NCBI GenBank assembly: GCA_024695145.1
Contig: JAILIS010000025.1
Span: 62,001-126,000 of the forward strand
Reading direction: 5' to 3'
Origin: Lachnospiraceae bacterium
GTDB lineage: Bacteria; Bacillota; Clostridia; Lachnospirales; Lachnospiraceae
Length of the DNA: 64,000 bases
Below are positions 7,741-16,316 of the stretch, piece after piece (position 1 is the first letter of the stretch; each line of letters starts with the position of its first letter). Position numbers and translations under genes: made by a program. Under the pieces are notes generated by a model, which saw only the letters and a program-made list of their open reading frames with translations, had not been told where the DNA came from and searched no databases.

Positions 7741-10317
7741 ATGAGAAGATACAATGACGGAATGATAATCACAAATGACAAATGTGTCGCATGCAATCAT
7801 TGTGTTCATGTTTGTCCCTCGATCGGTGCGAATGTCTCAGCCAATGATGAAGGAAAGTTCAGCATTGATGTATCGGACAAAAACTGTATACACTGCGGAA
7901 GCTGTATCAAGGAATGCATTCACGGAGCAAGGGTATACAAGGACAGTCTTGACGAGATCCTTCTTGATATCAAAAGGGGAATGGAGGTATCTGTCATCGT
8001 GGATCCTTCTTTTGTCGTATGTTACGGCAAAGAGCGGGCGAGACAGGTGTTCGGATACTTAAAGTCCATAGGCGTAAAAGGTGTTTACGACGCCTCTGTC
8101 GGCGGAGACATCTCTTTGTATTATCATGTAAGATATCTTCGGGAGAACAGGGATGAGCAGGGTAAATGTGACAAGTTCTTTGCCCATACCTGTCCCGGAT
8201 TTTCCAATTATATAGCGCGTTATGTTCCGGAAGCTTTGGACAGCTTTATACCGGTCCAGCTCCCTAACGTCTGCGCTGCCATTTATTACCGGAAATACAT
8301 GAACGTACGCGGAAGGTTTGCACTTCTGTCACCATGTACGGCAATATATGACGAATTCAGTTCATACAATACCGGGAGAAATATAAACTATCTCCTTGGA
8401 TTTTCAAGCCTTCTCGAGTATATAGGCAATAAGGATATCTCATCGTTTGATTCGGGATATGATATCGAATGCGACGGCGTAGGAGCCGTTTTGTGCGAAA
8501 ACGGGATCTTTTCACTGCTTGTATCAAGCTATTTTTCACAAAAACATCTTTTCAGGTCAAGTACCGGGATCGGGACAAAGCTCGACAAGGTGCTCGGCAA
8601 TCCCGGCCTGCGGGACAGGGACAATCATCCGACTATGGTCACGGTTGATTTTTGCAGGACTGGGTGCATTGACGGACCGGCTATTAAAAGGGAAAGTGTC
8701 GAAATCAATCATTCCGTTCCGGTTTACGCGCAGATATACAGCGAGGTAATGAAAACTGCGGGCGATGAAGATCTTACTCCCGACGAGAAATATGAGAGAC
8801 TGAAAGAAAAGTATTCATTTCTCAGAACATTTGATTTTGAATGGGAGGGAGAGGAGACATACAATCAGAAGTGTTCCGTGCCTCAAAACGTCATAGACGA
8901 GATATTTATATCGATGCACAAGACGAATGAGATCAAAAGAGGTCTTAACTGCAGCGCGTGCGGGTACAAGAGCTGTTTTGAGATGGCGTGCGCGGTGGCA
9001 AACGGTTATTCAAGGATCGAGGACTGTGTTCACTATCTGAATGATGAGATGAAAGTTCAGATGGGCATGGACTCTCTGACAGGGCTTTACAATCAGAGGG
9101 GATTTTATTCGGCTTCGTCTAAGCTTTTAGCGGACAATCCCGGCAAAAGATATGTTCTTACCGTCGGAGATATAAACGGACTGGGTGGTATTAACGACCT
9201 TTATAACAGTACGGGCGGTGATCTGGTACTGCAGTATATCGGGAAGGTTCTTGATGAATTCTCGGACAAGAGAGGGATATGCGCGAGGATGGGATCGGGA
9301 GTGTTTGCCTGCCTGTTTGAGAACACACCTGAAAATCTTGAGAAGTTCAGGGCGGATACCCAGATCTCGATAGCGCACCTCGGGATAGAATATCCGCTTT
9401 CCATTAAATTCGGCCTGTATGAGATCAACGATCTTTCCACTCCGATAGGCCGTGCAACATTGTATGCCACATATGCTTTCAGGACATCAAAGGACAGGAG
9501 CAGGAACACTTATGTTCTGTATTCCAAAGAGATGTCGGAGAGTATGCTTCGCGAGGCTGAAGTAACCCAGAAGATGAAGTCTGCTATGAAGAACGGTGAA
9601 TTTGTCCTGTTCATGCAGCCCAAATATGATCACAGGACCGGTGCCATGGTAGGCGCCGAGGTGCTCTCAAGGTGGATCAAGATCAACGGTGAGATAGTCA
9701 GCCCTTCGGTGTTCATTCCGGTATTTGAGAAGAACGGATTTATAACGGAGCTTGACAGACATGTGTGGAGAACATCATTCGAGACGGTTGCAAAATGGAT
9801 CAAAGATGGCCTCACACCTGTCAGCGTGTCAGTGAACATATCCCGCGTAAGCCTGATGGATAACGGGATAATCACTTTTATAGATAATCTGGCCAAGTAT
9901 TATCCTGCGTCCAAGGATTATATACAGTTTGAGATAACAGAGAGTGCCTACGTAGGTGATACTGACGAGATCTTTGCAAGAGTAAGGGCTTTGCAGGAGA
10001 TGGGATTCAAGATCAACATGGATGATTTCGGAAGCGGATATTCTTCTCTGAACCTTTTAAAGGATGCACCGATCGATATAGTCAAGCTCGACATGGGATT
10101 TATGCGTGGCGAAGATAAAGGCAGGAGCATTGAGAGGGGAAATGTCATCATCTCATCGGTCATCAACATGACAAAAGCCTTGGGACTTGACATAATCGCG
10201 GAGGGCGTGGAAACAAGGGAACAGGCAGATACACTCTCCGGCATGGGCTGTGACCTCGTACAGGGTTTCTATTATTCCAAACCGATGCCCGAGGAACAGT
10301 TCAGAGATCTTCTTTAA
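7741..10317 (+). CDS. Ferredoxin/[FeFe]-hydrogenase-like/Fe-S/GGDEF-like/EAL fusion (redox-sensing c-di-GMP phosphodiesterase)
   Basis: An 858-residue soluble multidomain protein. Residues 15-25 and 49-59 hold two CxxCxxCxxxC ferredoxin motifs. Residues ~85-340 are an [FeFe]-hydrogenase large-subunit C-domain that keeps the four cubane cysteines (C151, C199, C305, C309) but has Thr in place of the proton-relay cysteine and lacks the GGGQP signature. Residues 404-429 form an Fe-S domain (CSACGYKSC). A GGDEF fold at ~440-600 has the degenerate motif RMGSGVF and is probably not a cyclase. The EAL domain (610-858) retains E640, N699, E731, D761-D762, K782, E821 and Q841, so it should cleave c-di-GMP. 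An H2- or redox-gated phosphodiesterase is inferred. A FIST protein lies directly upstream. Confidence 0.9.
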   Translation: MRRYNDGMIITNDKCVACNHCVHVCPSIGANVSANDEGKFSIDVSDKNCIHCGSCIKECIHGARVYKDSLDEILLDIKRGMEVSVIVDPSFVVCYGKERARQVFGYLKSIGVKGVYDASVGGDISLYYHVRYLRENRDEQGKCDKFFAHTCPGFSNYIARYVPEALDSFIPVQLPNVCAAIYYRKYMNVRGRFALLSPCTAIYDEFSSYNTGRNINYLLGFSSLLEYIGNKDISSFDSGYDIECDGVGAVLCENGIFSLLVSSYFSQKHLFRSSTGIGTKLDKVLGNPGLRDRDNHPTMVTVDFCRTGCIDGPAIKRESVEINHSVPVYAQIYSEVMKTAGDEDLTPDEKYERLKEKYSFLRTFDFEWEGEETYNQKCSVPQNVIDEIFISMHKTNEIKRGLNCSACGYKSCFEMACAVANGYSRIEDCVHYLNDEMKVQMGMDSLTGLYNQRGFYSASSKLLADNPGKRYVLTVGDINGLGGINDLYNSTGGDLVLQYIGKVLDEFSDKRGICARMGSGVFACLFENTPENLEKFRADTQISIAHLGIEYPLSIKFGLYEINDLSTPIGRATLYATYAFRTSKDRSRNTYVLYSKEMSESMLREAEVTQKMKSAMKNGEFVLFMQPKYDHRTGAMVGAEVLSRWIKINGEIVSPSVFIPVFEKNGFITELDRHVWRTSFETVAKWIKDGLTPVSVSVNISRVSLMDNGIITFIDNLAKYYPASKDYIQFEITESAYVGDTDEIFARVRALQEMGFKINMDDFGSGYSSLNLLKDAPIDIVKLDMGFMRGEDKGRSIERGNVIISSVINMTKALGLDIIAEGVETREQADTLSGMGCDLVQGFYYSKPMPEEQFRDLL

Positions 10318-10346
10318 ACAGACGTTATGAAAGCTGATTTTTTCTA

Positions 10347-10375
10347 TTGACAAATAAACGGACCGTGGTTATAAT
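10347..10375 (+). promoter_or_regulatory. Consensus sigma-A promoter for rpmF
   Basis: TTGACA at 10347-10352 and TATAAT at 10370-10375 are separated by exactly 17 bases, a perfect match to the vegetative consensus. Transcription should start near 10382, about 37 bases ahead of the rpmF ATG. It is the strongest promoter-like sequence I found in the window, as expected for a ribosomal protein gene. Confidence 0.85.
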
Positions 10376-10418
10376 TTTCGGGTACGTCATAAAACATCCG
10401 TAAAAGGAGGTGTTATCA

Positions 10419-10598
10419 ATGTCAATCTGTCCTAAGAACAAATCTTCCAAAGGAAGAAGAGATAGAAGAAGAGCGAACTGGAAAATGTCCGCTCCCACAC
10501 TCGTTAAGTGCAGCAAGTGCGGAGCTTTAACGGTTCCCCACAGAGTATGTAAGGCATGCGGGTCCTACAATAAGCGTGAGATAATCAGCCAGGACTGA
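10419..10598 (+). CDS. rpmF: 50S ribosomal protein L32
   Basis: A 59-residue basic protein of the large ribosomal subunit. It opens with SICPKNKSSKGRRDRRRANW and has the zinc ribbon CSKCG...CKACG at about residues 32-48, so this is the cysteine-containing, zinc-binding form. ATG 10419 is chosen over an in-frame GTG at 10410 because AAAAGGAGG at 10402-10410 gives eight-base spacing and L32 proteins begin this way. The usual rpmF-plsX order is kept, but the gene commonly found before rpmF (yceD/DUF177) is absent and replaced by the signalling gene. It has its own consensus promoter and terminator. Confidence 0.97.
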   Translation: MSICPKNKSSKGRRDRRRANWKMSAPTLVKCSKCGALTVPHRVCKACGSYNKREIISQD

Positions 10599-10618
10599 TG
10601 CTGACGGCGTGAAATAAC

Positions 10619-10650
10619 AGCTTTCCGGAGTTTTCCGGGAAGCTTTTTTT
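10619..10650 (+). terminator. Rho-independent terminator after rpmF
   Basis: A ten-base stem (10619-10628 with 10635-10644, one G-U pair) encloses a six-base loop and is followed by a run of seven T. It should end the rpmF transcript just before a separate plsX promoter. Confidence 0.8.
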
Positions 10651-10661
10651 ATGTTTGCATT

Positions 10662-10690
10662 TTGACAATATATCTATTATATTATATGTT
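10662..10690 (+). promoter_or_regulatory. Probable sigma-A promoter for plsX
   Basis: TTGACA at 10662-10667 is followed after 17 bases by TATGTT at 10685-10690, within an AT-rich stretch directly after the rpmF terminator. The start point would fall near 10697, a few bases ahead of the AGGAGG of plsX. The -10 is imperfect (four of six), so the exact hexamer is uncertain. Confidence 0.55.
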
Positions 10691-10712
10691 GTTTGTAATA
10701 AGGAGGAATATG

Positions 10713-11708
10713 ATGGTACACGTTGTACTGGATGCCATGGGCGGTGATAACGCTCCCGGAGAAATCGTAAAGGGCGCTCTTATTGCGATCAATGATTCGG
10801 ATTCCGTTACGGTAACACTTTGCGGCAAAAAAAGTGATATCAAAAAGGAACTTGAAGGAAAAGAGTATCCGAAGGACAGACTGCAGATCGAGGATGCCGC
10901 TGATGTCATTTCGACGGAAGAAGCGCCTGTTATGGCCATCAGACGTAAAAAAGATTCTTCCATAGTAAAAGGACTTACGATGGTCAAGGAGGGAAAAGCC
11001 GATGCTTTTGTTTCCGCCGGATCATCGGGAGCTGTTCTTGTGGGAGGCCAGCTTATCGTTGGCAGGATCAAAGGAGTGGAACGCCCTCCTCTTGCACCGC
11101 TTATCCCTTCCACGACCGAAAAAGGAGTATCTCTTCTCATCGACTGCGGAGCCAACGTGGATGCGAGAAGTTCACATCTTGTACAGTTTGCCAAAATGGG
11201 TTCGATATACATGGAACATGTCGTGGGAGTGAAAAATCCGAGGGTTGCCATAGTAAACATCGGTGCCGAGGAAGAAAAGGGGAACATGCTGGTAAAGGAA
11301 ACATATCCGCTGCTTAAAAGCTGTCCCGATATCAATTTCATCGGTTCCATCGAAGCCAGGGAGATCCCGAACGGGGGAGCTGATGTCATAGTGTGCGAGG
11401 CTTTTGTCGGTAATGTCATCCTCAAGATGTATGAAGGCGTCGGTAAGATGATGCTGAAGTCGATCAAAGAAACGCTTATGGCAACCGTAAGGGGAAAGCT
11501 CGGCGGCCTTCTTGTGAAACCTTCTCTGAAGGAGCTTATGAAGACCTTTGATGCTACCGAGTATGGCGGAGCACCGCTTCTGGGGCTGAACGGTCTGGTA
11601 GTCAAGGTTCACGGGAACGCAACATCCAAAGAAGTTTCAAACGCCATAAAGCAGTGCGAGACATTCAAAGAACAGAACATCAGCCGGCGTATCGCCGACA
11701 GGATATAA
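10713..11708 (+). CDS. plsX: Phosphate acyltransferase PlsX
   Basis: PlsX (331 residues here) converts acyl-ACP to acyl-phosphate, the first step of phosphatidic acid synthesis in Gram-positive bacteria. It acts peripherally at the membrane. The amino end VHVVLDAMGGDNAPGEIVKGA is the family signature. Downstream, SAGSSGAVLVGG, LIDCGANVDARSSHLVQFA and VCEAFVGNVILKMYEG are also typical. AGGAGG at 10701-10706 favours ATG 10713 (six-base spacing) over the adjacent ATG 10710. A longer in-frame extension to 10662 would overlap the promoter and is unlikely. acpP follows 24 bases later, supplying the acyl carrier. Confidence 0.96.
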   Translation: MVHVVLDAMGGDNAPGEIVKGALIAINDSDSVTVTLCGKKSDIKKELEGKEYPKDRLQIEDAADVISTEEAPVMAIRRKKDSSIVKGLTMVKEGKADAFVSAGSSGAVLVGGQLIVGRIKGVERPPLAPLIPSTTEKGVSLLIDCGANVDARSSHLVQFAKMGSIYMEHVVGVKNPRVAIVNIGAEEEKGNMLVKETYPLLKSCPDINFIGSIEAREIPNGGADVIVCEAFVGNVILKMYEGVGKMMLKSIKETLMATVRGKLGGLLVKPSLKELMKTFDATEYGGAPLLGLNGLVVKVHGNATSKEVSNAIKQCETFKEQNISRRIADRI

Positions 11709-11732
11709 GGAAAGGAAAAGGGAGACAGTATT

Positions 11733-11963
11733 ATGGAACTTGAAAAGCTTAAGAAGATCATCACAGAGGTGCTTAACGTGGATGAAAGCGAGATAACGAT
11801 GGATACCAAATTCATCGATGATCTCGGAGCGGACTCTCTTGATGTCTATCAGATCATCATGGGAGTGGAAGAGGAATTTGATATCGAGATAGATGCCGAC
11901 AATGCCGAGTCGATCGTGACTGTTGCCGATGCCATCGAGCAGATCAAGATAGCCATCAGCTGA
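11733..11963 (+). CDS. acpP: Acyl carrier protein
   Basis: A 76-residue acidic protein that carries growing acyl chains on a 4'-phosphopantetheine arm. The attachment serine is Ser35 in GADSLDVYQ, inside the normal DSL motif. Helix II and the acidic surface (EEEFDIEIDADNAE) are as expected. It lies between plsX and rnc in the common Firmicute order, though the fabD/fabG genes of the B. subtilis cluster are missing here. ATG 11733 follows AAAGGAAAAGGGAGA. A weak hairpin follows before rnc. Confidence 0.97.
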   Translation: MELEKLKKIITEVLNVDESEITMDTKFIDDLGADSLDVYQIIMGVEEEFDIEIDADNAESIVTVADAIEQIKIAIS

Positions 11964-11990
11964 TATACCTTTATAACAGATCCGTAAGAC

Positions 11991-12016
11991 AGAGTCCTGA
12001 CAGCGGGACTCTTTTA
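11991..12016 (+). terminator. Weak terminator or attenuating hairpin after acpP
   Basis: AGAGTCC at 11991-11997 pairs perfectly with GGACTCT at 12006-12012 around an eight-base loop. Only four T follow, so it may reduce rather than stop read-through into rnc. This would let acpP be made in excess over RNase III. Confidence 0.5.
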
Positions 12017-12028
12017 TACTGACCGGAT

Positions 12029-12754
12029 GTGCCGGGGAGATTGTGCGAATTGAATATTACAGACGGCCATGTTGAGCTGCAAAAGAGGATCGGGTATTTT
12101 TTCGGATCGGAAGAACTGTTGATACGCGCACTTTCTCACAGCTCATATGTCAATGAACTGAAAATGAACAGGCACGATGATTATGAGAGACTCGAGTTTC
12201 TCGGAGATGCCGTGCTGGAGCTTACCGTGAGCGAGTTCCTTTACAAGGAGAACAGCAGTATGCGCGAGGGGGATATGACAAAGCTTCGCGCATCTCTTGT
12301 ATGTGAGCCTACGCTGGCATACTGTGCCCGCGAAGGTTTTGAACTCGGGAAGTACATTCTTCTCGGAAAAGGCGAGGATGCCTCAAAGGGACGTGAACGG
12401 GATTCTATCGTATCCGATGTTTTCGAAGCTATCGCGGGTGCGATATATCTTGACGGAGGATTGGAGCCCGCCAAGGATTTTATACACAGGTTTGTTCTGA
12501 CGGATTATGAAAAAAAGATAGAGTTTGTTGATTCAAAGACAATACTGCAGGAGTATGCCCAGGACAAGGGGATCAGTCTCGAATACGAACTGATCGAGGA
12601 GCTTGGCCCGGCGCATGACAGAGATTATGTTGTCAGAGCCGTACTTGACGGAAAAGTCAGCGAGACCGGGATGGCAAAGAGCAAAAAAGCCGCCCAGCAG
12701 AGTGCGGCCTATGCCATATTGCAGAAACTGCGGGATCGTACGGAGATTCATTAA
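12029..12754 (+). CDS. rnc: Ribonuclease III
   Basis: A double-strand-specific endoribonuclease that processes rRNA precursors and structured mRNAs. The catalytic domain has ERLEFLGDAVLELTVSEFLY (residues ~52-71) and the second metal-binding region DVFEAIAGAIYLDGG near 130. A C-terminal dsRNA-binding domain spans about 160-238 (KTILQEYAQDKG, KSKKAAQQSAAYAIL). The start is uncertain: the longest form uses GTG 12029, but GGGGAGA at 12033-12039 would better serve an in-frame TTG at 12050, giving 234 residues. The stop overlaps the smc ATG (TAATG), so the two are translationally coupled, as in many Firmicutes. Confidence 0.95.
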   Translation: MPGRLCELNITDGHVELQKRIGYFFGSEELLIRALSHSSYVNELKMNRHDDYERLEFLGDAVLELTVSEFLYKENSSMREGDMTKLRASLVCEPTLAYCAREGFELGKYILLGKGEDASKGRERDSIVSDVFEAIAGAIYLDGGLEPAKDFIHRFVLTDYEKKIEFVDSKTILQEYAQDKGISLEYELIEELGPAHDRDYVVRAVLDGKVSETGMAKSKKAAQQSAAYAILQKLRDRTEIH

Positions 12755-15700
12755 TGTATTTAAAAAACATCGAGGTGCAGGGATTTAAATCCTTTGCCAA
12801 CAGGATCAATTTTGAATTTCATAACGGAATTACGGCTATTGTCGGACCGAACGGATCCGGAAAGAGTAATGTTGCCGACGCGGTGAGATGGGTGCTCGGG
12901 GAACAGAGCGCCAAGCAGCTTCGCGGTTCGTCGATGCAGGATGTCATATTTGCCGGAACTCAGATGAGAAAACCGATGGGTTATGCGTATGTTGCCATAA
13001 CCCTGGACAATTCCGACCATGCACTTCCGACCGATTATGAAGAAGTGACCGTTGCAAGACGGGTATACCGTTCGGGTGAGAGCGAATATCTTATAAACGG
13101 GAGTACATGCCGCCTTAAGGATGTCGCTGAGATGTTCTATGATACCGGTATAGGAAAAGAGGGTTATTCGATCATCGGACAGGGACAGATCGACAGGATC
13201 CTTTCGGGAAGACCCGAAGAACGCCGTGAACTGTTTGATGAGGCGGCCGGTATTGTCAAGTTCAAGAGGAGAAAAGGCGCGGCCATCAAAAAGCTTGAAC
13301 AGGAGAGAGCCAATCTTGTCCGTGTGTCGGATATCCTTGCCGAACTTGAACGCCAGGTAGAGCCGCTCGAAAAGCAGTCCGAAGTGGCCAAGAACTATCT
13401 GAATATGAAGGAAGAGCTTAAAAAGCTCGATGTCAACATATTTCTTCTGGATAATGACAAGGCCAGGACCGCTCTTTCGGAATGTGAGAGCAGGATAGAT
13501 GCCGCGCAGAACGATCTGAACGAGACAAATGCGGAAAACGAGCAGATAAAGCAGGAATACGACAGGATCGAGGAAGAGATAGCTCAGCTTGATGCAAAGA
13601 TAGAAGAAAAACGCAACAAGCTTTCCGAGGATTCGCTGCTTCGCGAAAAACTTGAAGGTGAGATCAATGTTCTTGCCGAAAAGATCAATACCGCCAAAAT
13701 GTCCGGAGAACATTACAGAACGAGATCCGAATCACTGACGGAGGAGATCGGGACAAAAGAATCCGAAGCCGCCGGACTTGCCGCAGAGCAGGAAAAACTT
13801 GACAGGGAAACCGGAGAACTCGTTGCCAAACGTGATGAGGCGGTGGCAGAGCTTGAAAAACTGCAGGCCGAGATCGAAAAAGAAAATGATTTTGTCGAAA
13901 AGAACAAAAATCTTATAATCGGGCTCTTAAATGACCGTTCCGACATAGTATCAAAGCTCGGTCAGTTCGGAACGATGCTGGAGCAGACAAAGATACGTGA
14001 GGCAGAGATACAGTCGAAGCTCATATCGGCAAAAAGTGAAGAAACCGAGCAGGATGCACAGGTAAATGCACTCACACTCGAGCTTAACACCATATGTTCG
14101 GAGATCCTTGCGATCGACGGCAAACGTGAGACTATGGAAGAAAAGCTCGGCGATTACAGAGTAAAGCTGGAGGAACTCGACAACAGTCTCGGTAATGCCC
14201 AGATAGCATATCACGGTATCAAATCAAAGCTCGATACACTGAAAAACCTGGCGGAGCGTTATGACGGATACGGCAGTTCCATCAAGCGCGTTATGGAACA
14301 GAAGAACAAGGTTAGCGGGATCATAGGCGTTGTTGCCGATATCATGCAGGTGGAGCCGAAATATGAGACTGCGATCGAGACCGCGCTTGGCGGGAACATA
14401 CAGAACATAGTCACAAAAGACGAGGAAGTGGCCCGGAAGCTGATACAGTACCTGAAGGAAAACAAGGCCGGAAGGGCAACATTTCTTCCGCTTACAACCG
14501 CAAGGAACAGGGGCGAGTACGAAAAGAGTGAAGTAAGAAACGCAAAGGGCTTTATCGGCATGGCCGATGAACTCGTATCCGCAAAGAGTGAATACAGGGA
14601 CGTTATCAGCCAGCTCCTCGGTGCCATCATAGTGATGGATAACGTTGAGAACGCTCTGAAGCTTGCGAAAGAGTACAATTACACTCTTCGTATCGTTACG
14701 ATCGAAGGAGAGTATCTTACACCCGGCGGTGCTCTTGCCGGCGGATCATACAAGAATACGTCGAATCTTCTCGGCCGTAAGCGTGAGATAGATGCACTGG
14801 AAGAAGAAGCCAGGGCAGGCCTTAAAAAGATCGAGGCGATCATGGACGAGATCGACAGCGTCAAGGATGAGCGTACAAAGCTTCGCAGTGATATAGAGGA
14901 ATGCAAGACAAAACTGCAGGAGCTGTATATCGCACAGAATACCGCTCAGCTAAATGTTGATGCCGCCAATAAGCATAAAGAGGATATGATAGCCGAGCAT
15001 GCCAGTCTCGAGACCGAATTCGAGAAGATGAAGGATACTGCAAGGTCGATCACCACCGATCAGGAGGGGGCCAAAGAAGAACTTGCGGCATCCGAAAAGA
15101 GTGAGGCTGATCTTAATGCCGCCATATCGGAGGCAGGACAAAGACTTGAAAAACTTCGTGATATCGAGACCGAAAAAGTGTTTGCGAAGAGCGATCTTGA
15201 TCTTGAAGTCACAAAAGAGAAACAGAAACAGGATTTCGCAAGACAGAACGTAGAGCGCGTGCGCGGTGAGATAGAACATCTCAGGAATGAACTTAGCGAA
15301 GTCAGTGAAAAGATCGGGGAATCCGAAAGGGAGATCACCGAAAAACAGGAGAATATAGAGAAGTTAAAAGAGACGATCGAAGCTTCAAAAGGTGCCGTGG
15401 ATGAGAACGAAGAGGCATTGAATAAAGCTATCGCATCAAAAGAAGACTATACCAAAAAACAGAAATCGTTCTTTGAAAAGAGAGAGAGCGTTTCCAAAAA
15501 GCTTGCAGATCTGGATAAGGAGCTTTACCGCTTAAATGCGCAGAAGGACAAGGTTGAGAGCGAGCAGGAAGGCCGTATCAACTACATGTGGAACGAGTAT
15601 GAGATAACACTTTCACATGCGGCCCAGATGCGTGATGAGACTCTTACCGACGCATCTTCGATGCGAAGACGTATATCCACTCTCAGGGACGAGATCAGAA

Positions 15701-16314
15701 AACTCGGTGATGTTAATGTCAACGCCATCGAGGATTATAAAGCCGTCATGGAAAGATACACTTTTACCAAGACTCAGCATGACGATCTTGTTGCAGCCGA
15801 AGAAGACCTTCTTAACATACTTGAAGAACTTGACCGACAGATGAGGATCCAGTTTGAAGAAAACTTCAAGCTCATAGGCCAGGAATTCGATAAAGTGTTC
15901 AAGGAACTGTTCGGCGGCGGAACAGGAACCCTTAAGATAAATCATGACGAGGATATCCTTGAGGCCGGCATCAATATAGAAGCACAGCCGCCGGGCAAGA
16001 AGCTGCAGAACATGCTGATGCTCTCGGGCGGTGAGAAGGCTCTTGCAGCCATAGCGCTGCTGTTTGCGATACAGAATCTGAAGCCTTCGCCGTTCTGCCT
16101 GCTCGATGAGATCGAGGCCGCACTTGACGAATCGAATGTCGGAAGGTTTGCAGGGTATCTTAACAAGCTGACGGAGCATACCCAGTTCATCGTCATCACT
16201 CACAGGAGAGGAACGATGGAGAAGGCTGACAGACTGTACGGTATAACAATGCAGGAGAAGGGTGTTTCGGCACTCGTTTCCGTCAATCTTATAGACAAGG
16301 ATCTGGATGACTGA
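12754..16314 (+). CDS. smc: Chromosome segregation protein SMC
   Basis: An 1186-residue condensin ATPase that loops and compacts DNA after ParB loading. The Walker A motif GPNGSGKSN is at residues 31-39. Long heptad-rich coiled coils run from about 165 to 500 and 660 to 1010. They flank a hinge domain (about 510-650) that includes ALGGNIQNIVTKDEEVA and TPGGALAGGS. The C-terminal head has the signature LSGGEKALAAIALLFAI and Walker B FCLLDEIEAALDESN. Length is normal for the bacterial family. It starts on the rnc stop codon and leads into ftsY two bases after its own stop, the classic rnc-smc-ftsY operon. Confidence 0.98.
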   Translation: MYLKNIEVQGFKSFANRINFEFHNGITAIVGPNGSGKSNVADAVRWVLGEQSAKQLRGSSMQDVIFAGTQMRKPMGYAYVAITLDNSDHALPTDYEEVTVARRVYRSGESEYLINGSTCRLKDVAEMFYDTGIGKEGYSIIGQGQIDRILSGRPEERRELFDEAAGIVKFKRRKGAAIKKLEQERANLVRVSDILAELERQVEPLEKQSEVAKNYLNMKEELKKLDVNIFLLDNDKARTALSECESRIDAAQNDLNETNAENEQIKQEYDRIEEEIAQLDAKIEEKRNKLSEDSLLREKLEGEINVLAEKINTAKMSGEHYRTRSESLTEEIGTKESEAAGLAAEQEKLDRETGELVAKRDEAVAELEKLQAEIEKENDFVEKNKNLIIGLLNDRSDIVSKLGQFGTMLEQTKIREAEIQSKLISAKSEETEQDAQVNALTLELNTICSEILAIDGKRETMEEKLGDYRVKLEELDNSLGNAQIAYHGIKSKLDTLKNLAERYDGYGSSIKRVMEQKNKVSGIIGVVADIMQVEPKYETAIETALGGNIQNIVTKDEEVARKLIQYLKENKAGRATFLPLTTARNRGEYEKSEVRNAKGFIGMADELVSAKSEYRDVISQLLGAIIVMDNVENALKLAKEYNYTLRIVTIEGEYLTPGGALAGGSYKNTSNLLGRKREIDALEEEARAGLKKIEAIMDEIDSVKDERTKLRSDIEECKTKLQELYIAQNTAQLNVDAANKHKEDMIAEHASLETEFEKMKDTARSITTDQEGAKEELAASEKSEADLNAAISEAGQRLEKLRDIETEKVFAKSDLDLEVTKEKQKQDFARQNVERVRGEIEHLRNELSEVSEKIGESEREITEKQENIEKLKETIEASKGAVDENEEALNKAIASKEDYTKKQKSFFEKRESVSKKLADLDKELYRLNAQKDKVESEQEGRINYMWNEYEITLSHAAQMRDETLTDASSMRRRISTLRDEIRKLGDVNVNAIEDYKAVMERYTFTKTQHDDLVAAEEDLLNILEELDRQMRIQFEENFKLIGQEFDKVFKELFGGGTGTLKINHDEDILEAGINIEAQPPGKKLQNMLMLSGGEKALAAIALLFAIQNLKPSPFCLLDEIEAALDESNVGRFAGYLNKLTEHTQFIVITHRRGTMEKADRLYGITMQEKGVSALVSVNLIDKDLDD

Positions 16315-16316
16315 TT

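Noticed and set aside
7741..9000. A functional [FeFe] hydrogenase
   Set aside because: The proton-transfer cysteine is replaced by threonine and the GGGQP signature is missing, so H2 turnover is unlikely.
10682..11605. Long open frame on the minus strand opposite plsX (about 307 codons)
   Set aside because: It is the antisense shadow of a gene with clear family motifs. The translation is Ser/Pro/Thr-rich low-complexity sequence with no recognisable domain and no ribosome-binding site.
12760..13713. Long open frame on the minus strand opposite smc (about 317 codons)
   Set aside because: It lies wholly within the conserved SMC head and coiled coil, with no family features. It reflects codon bias of the real gene.
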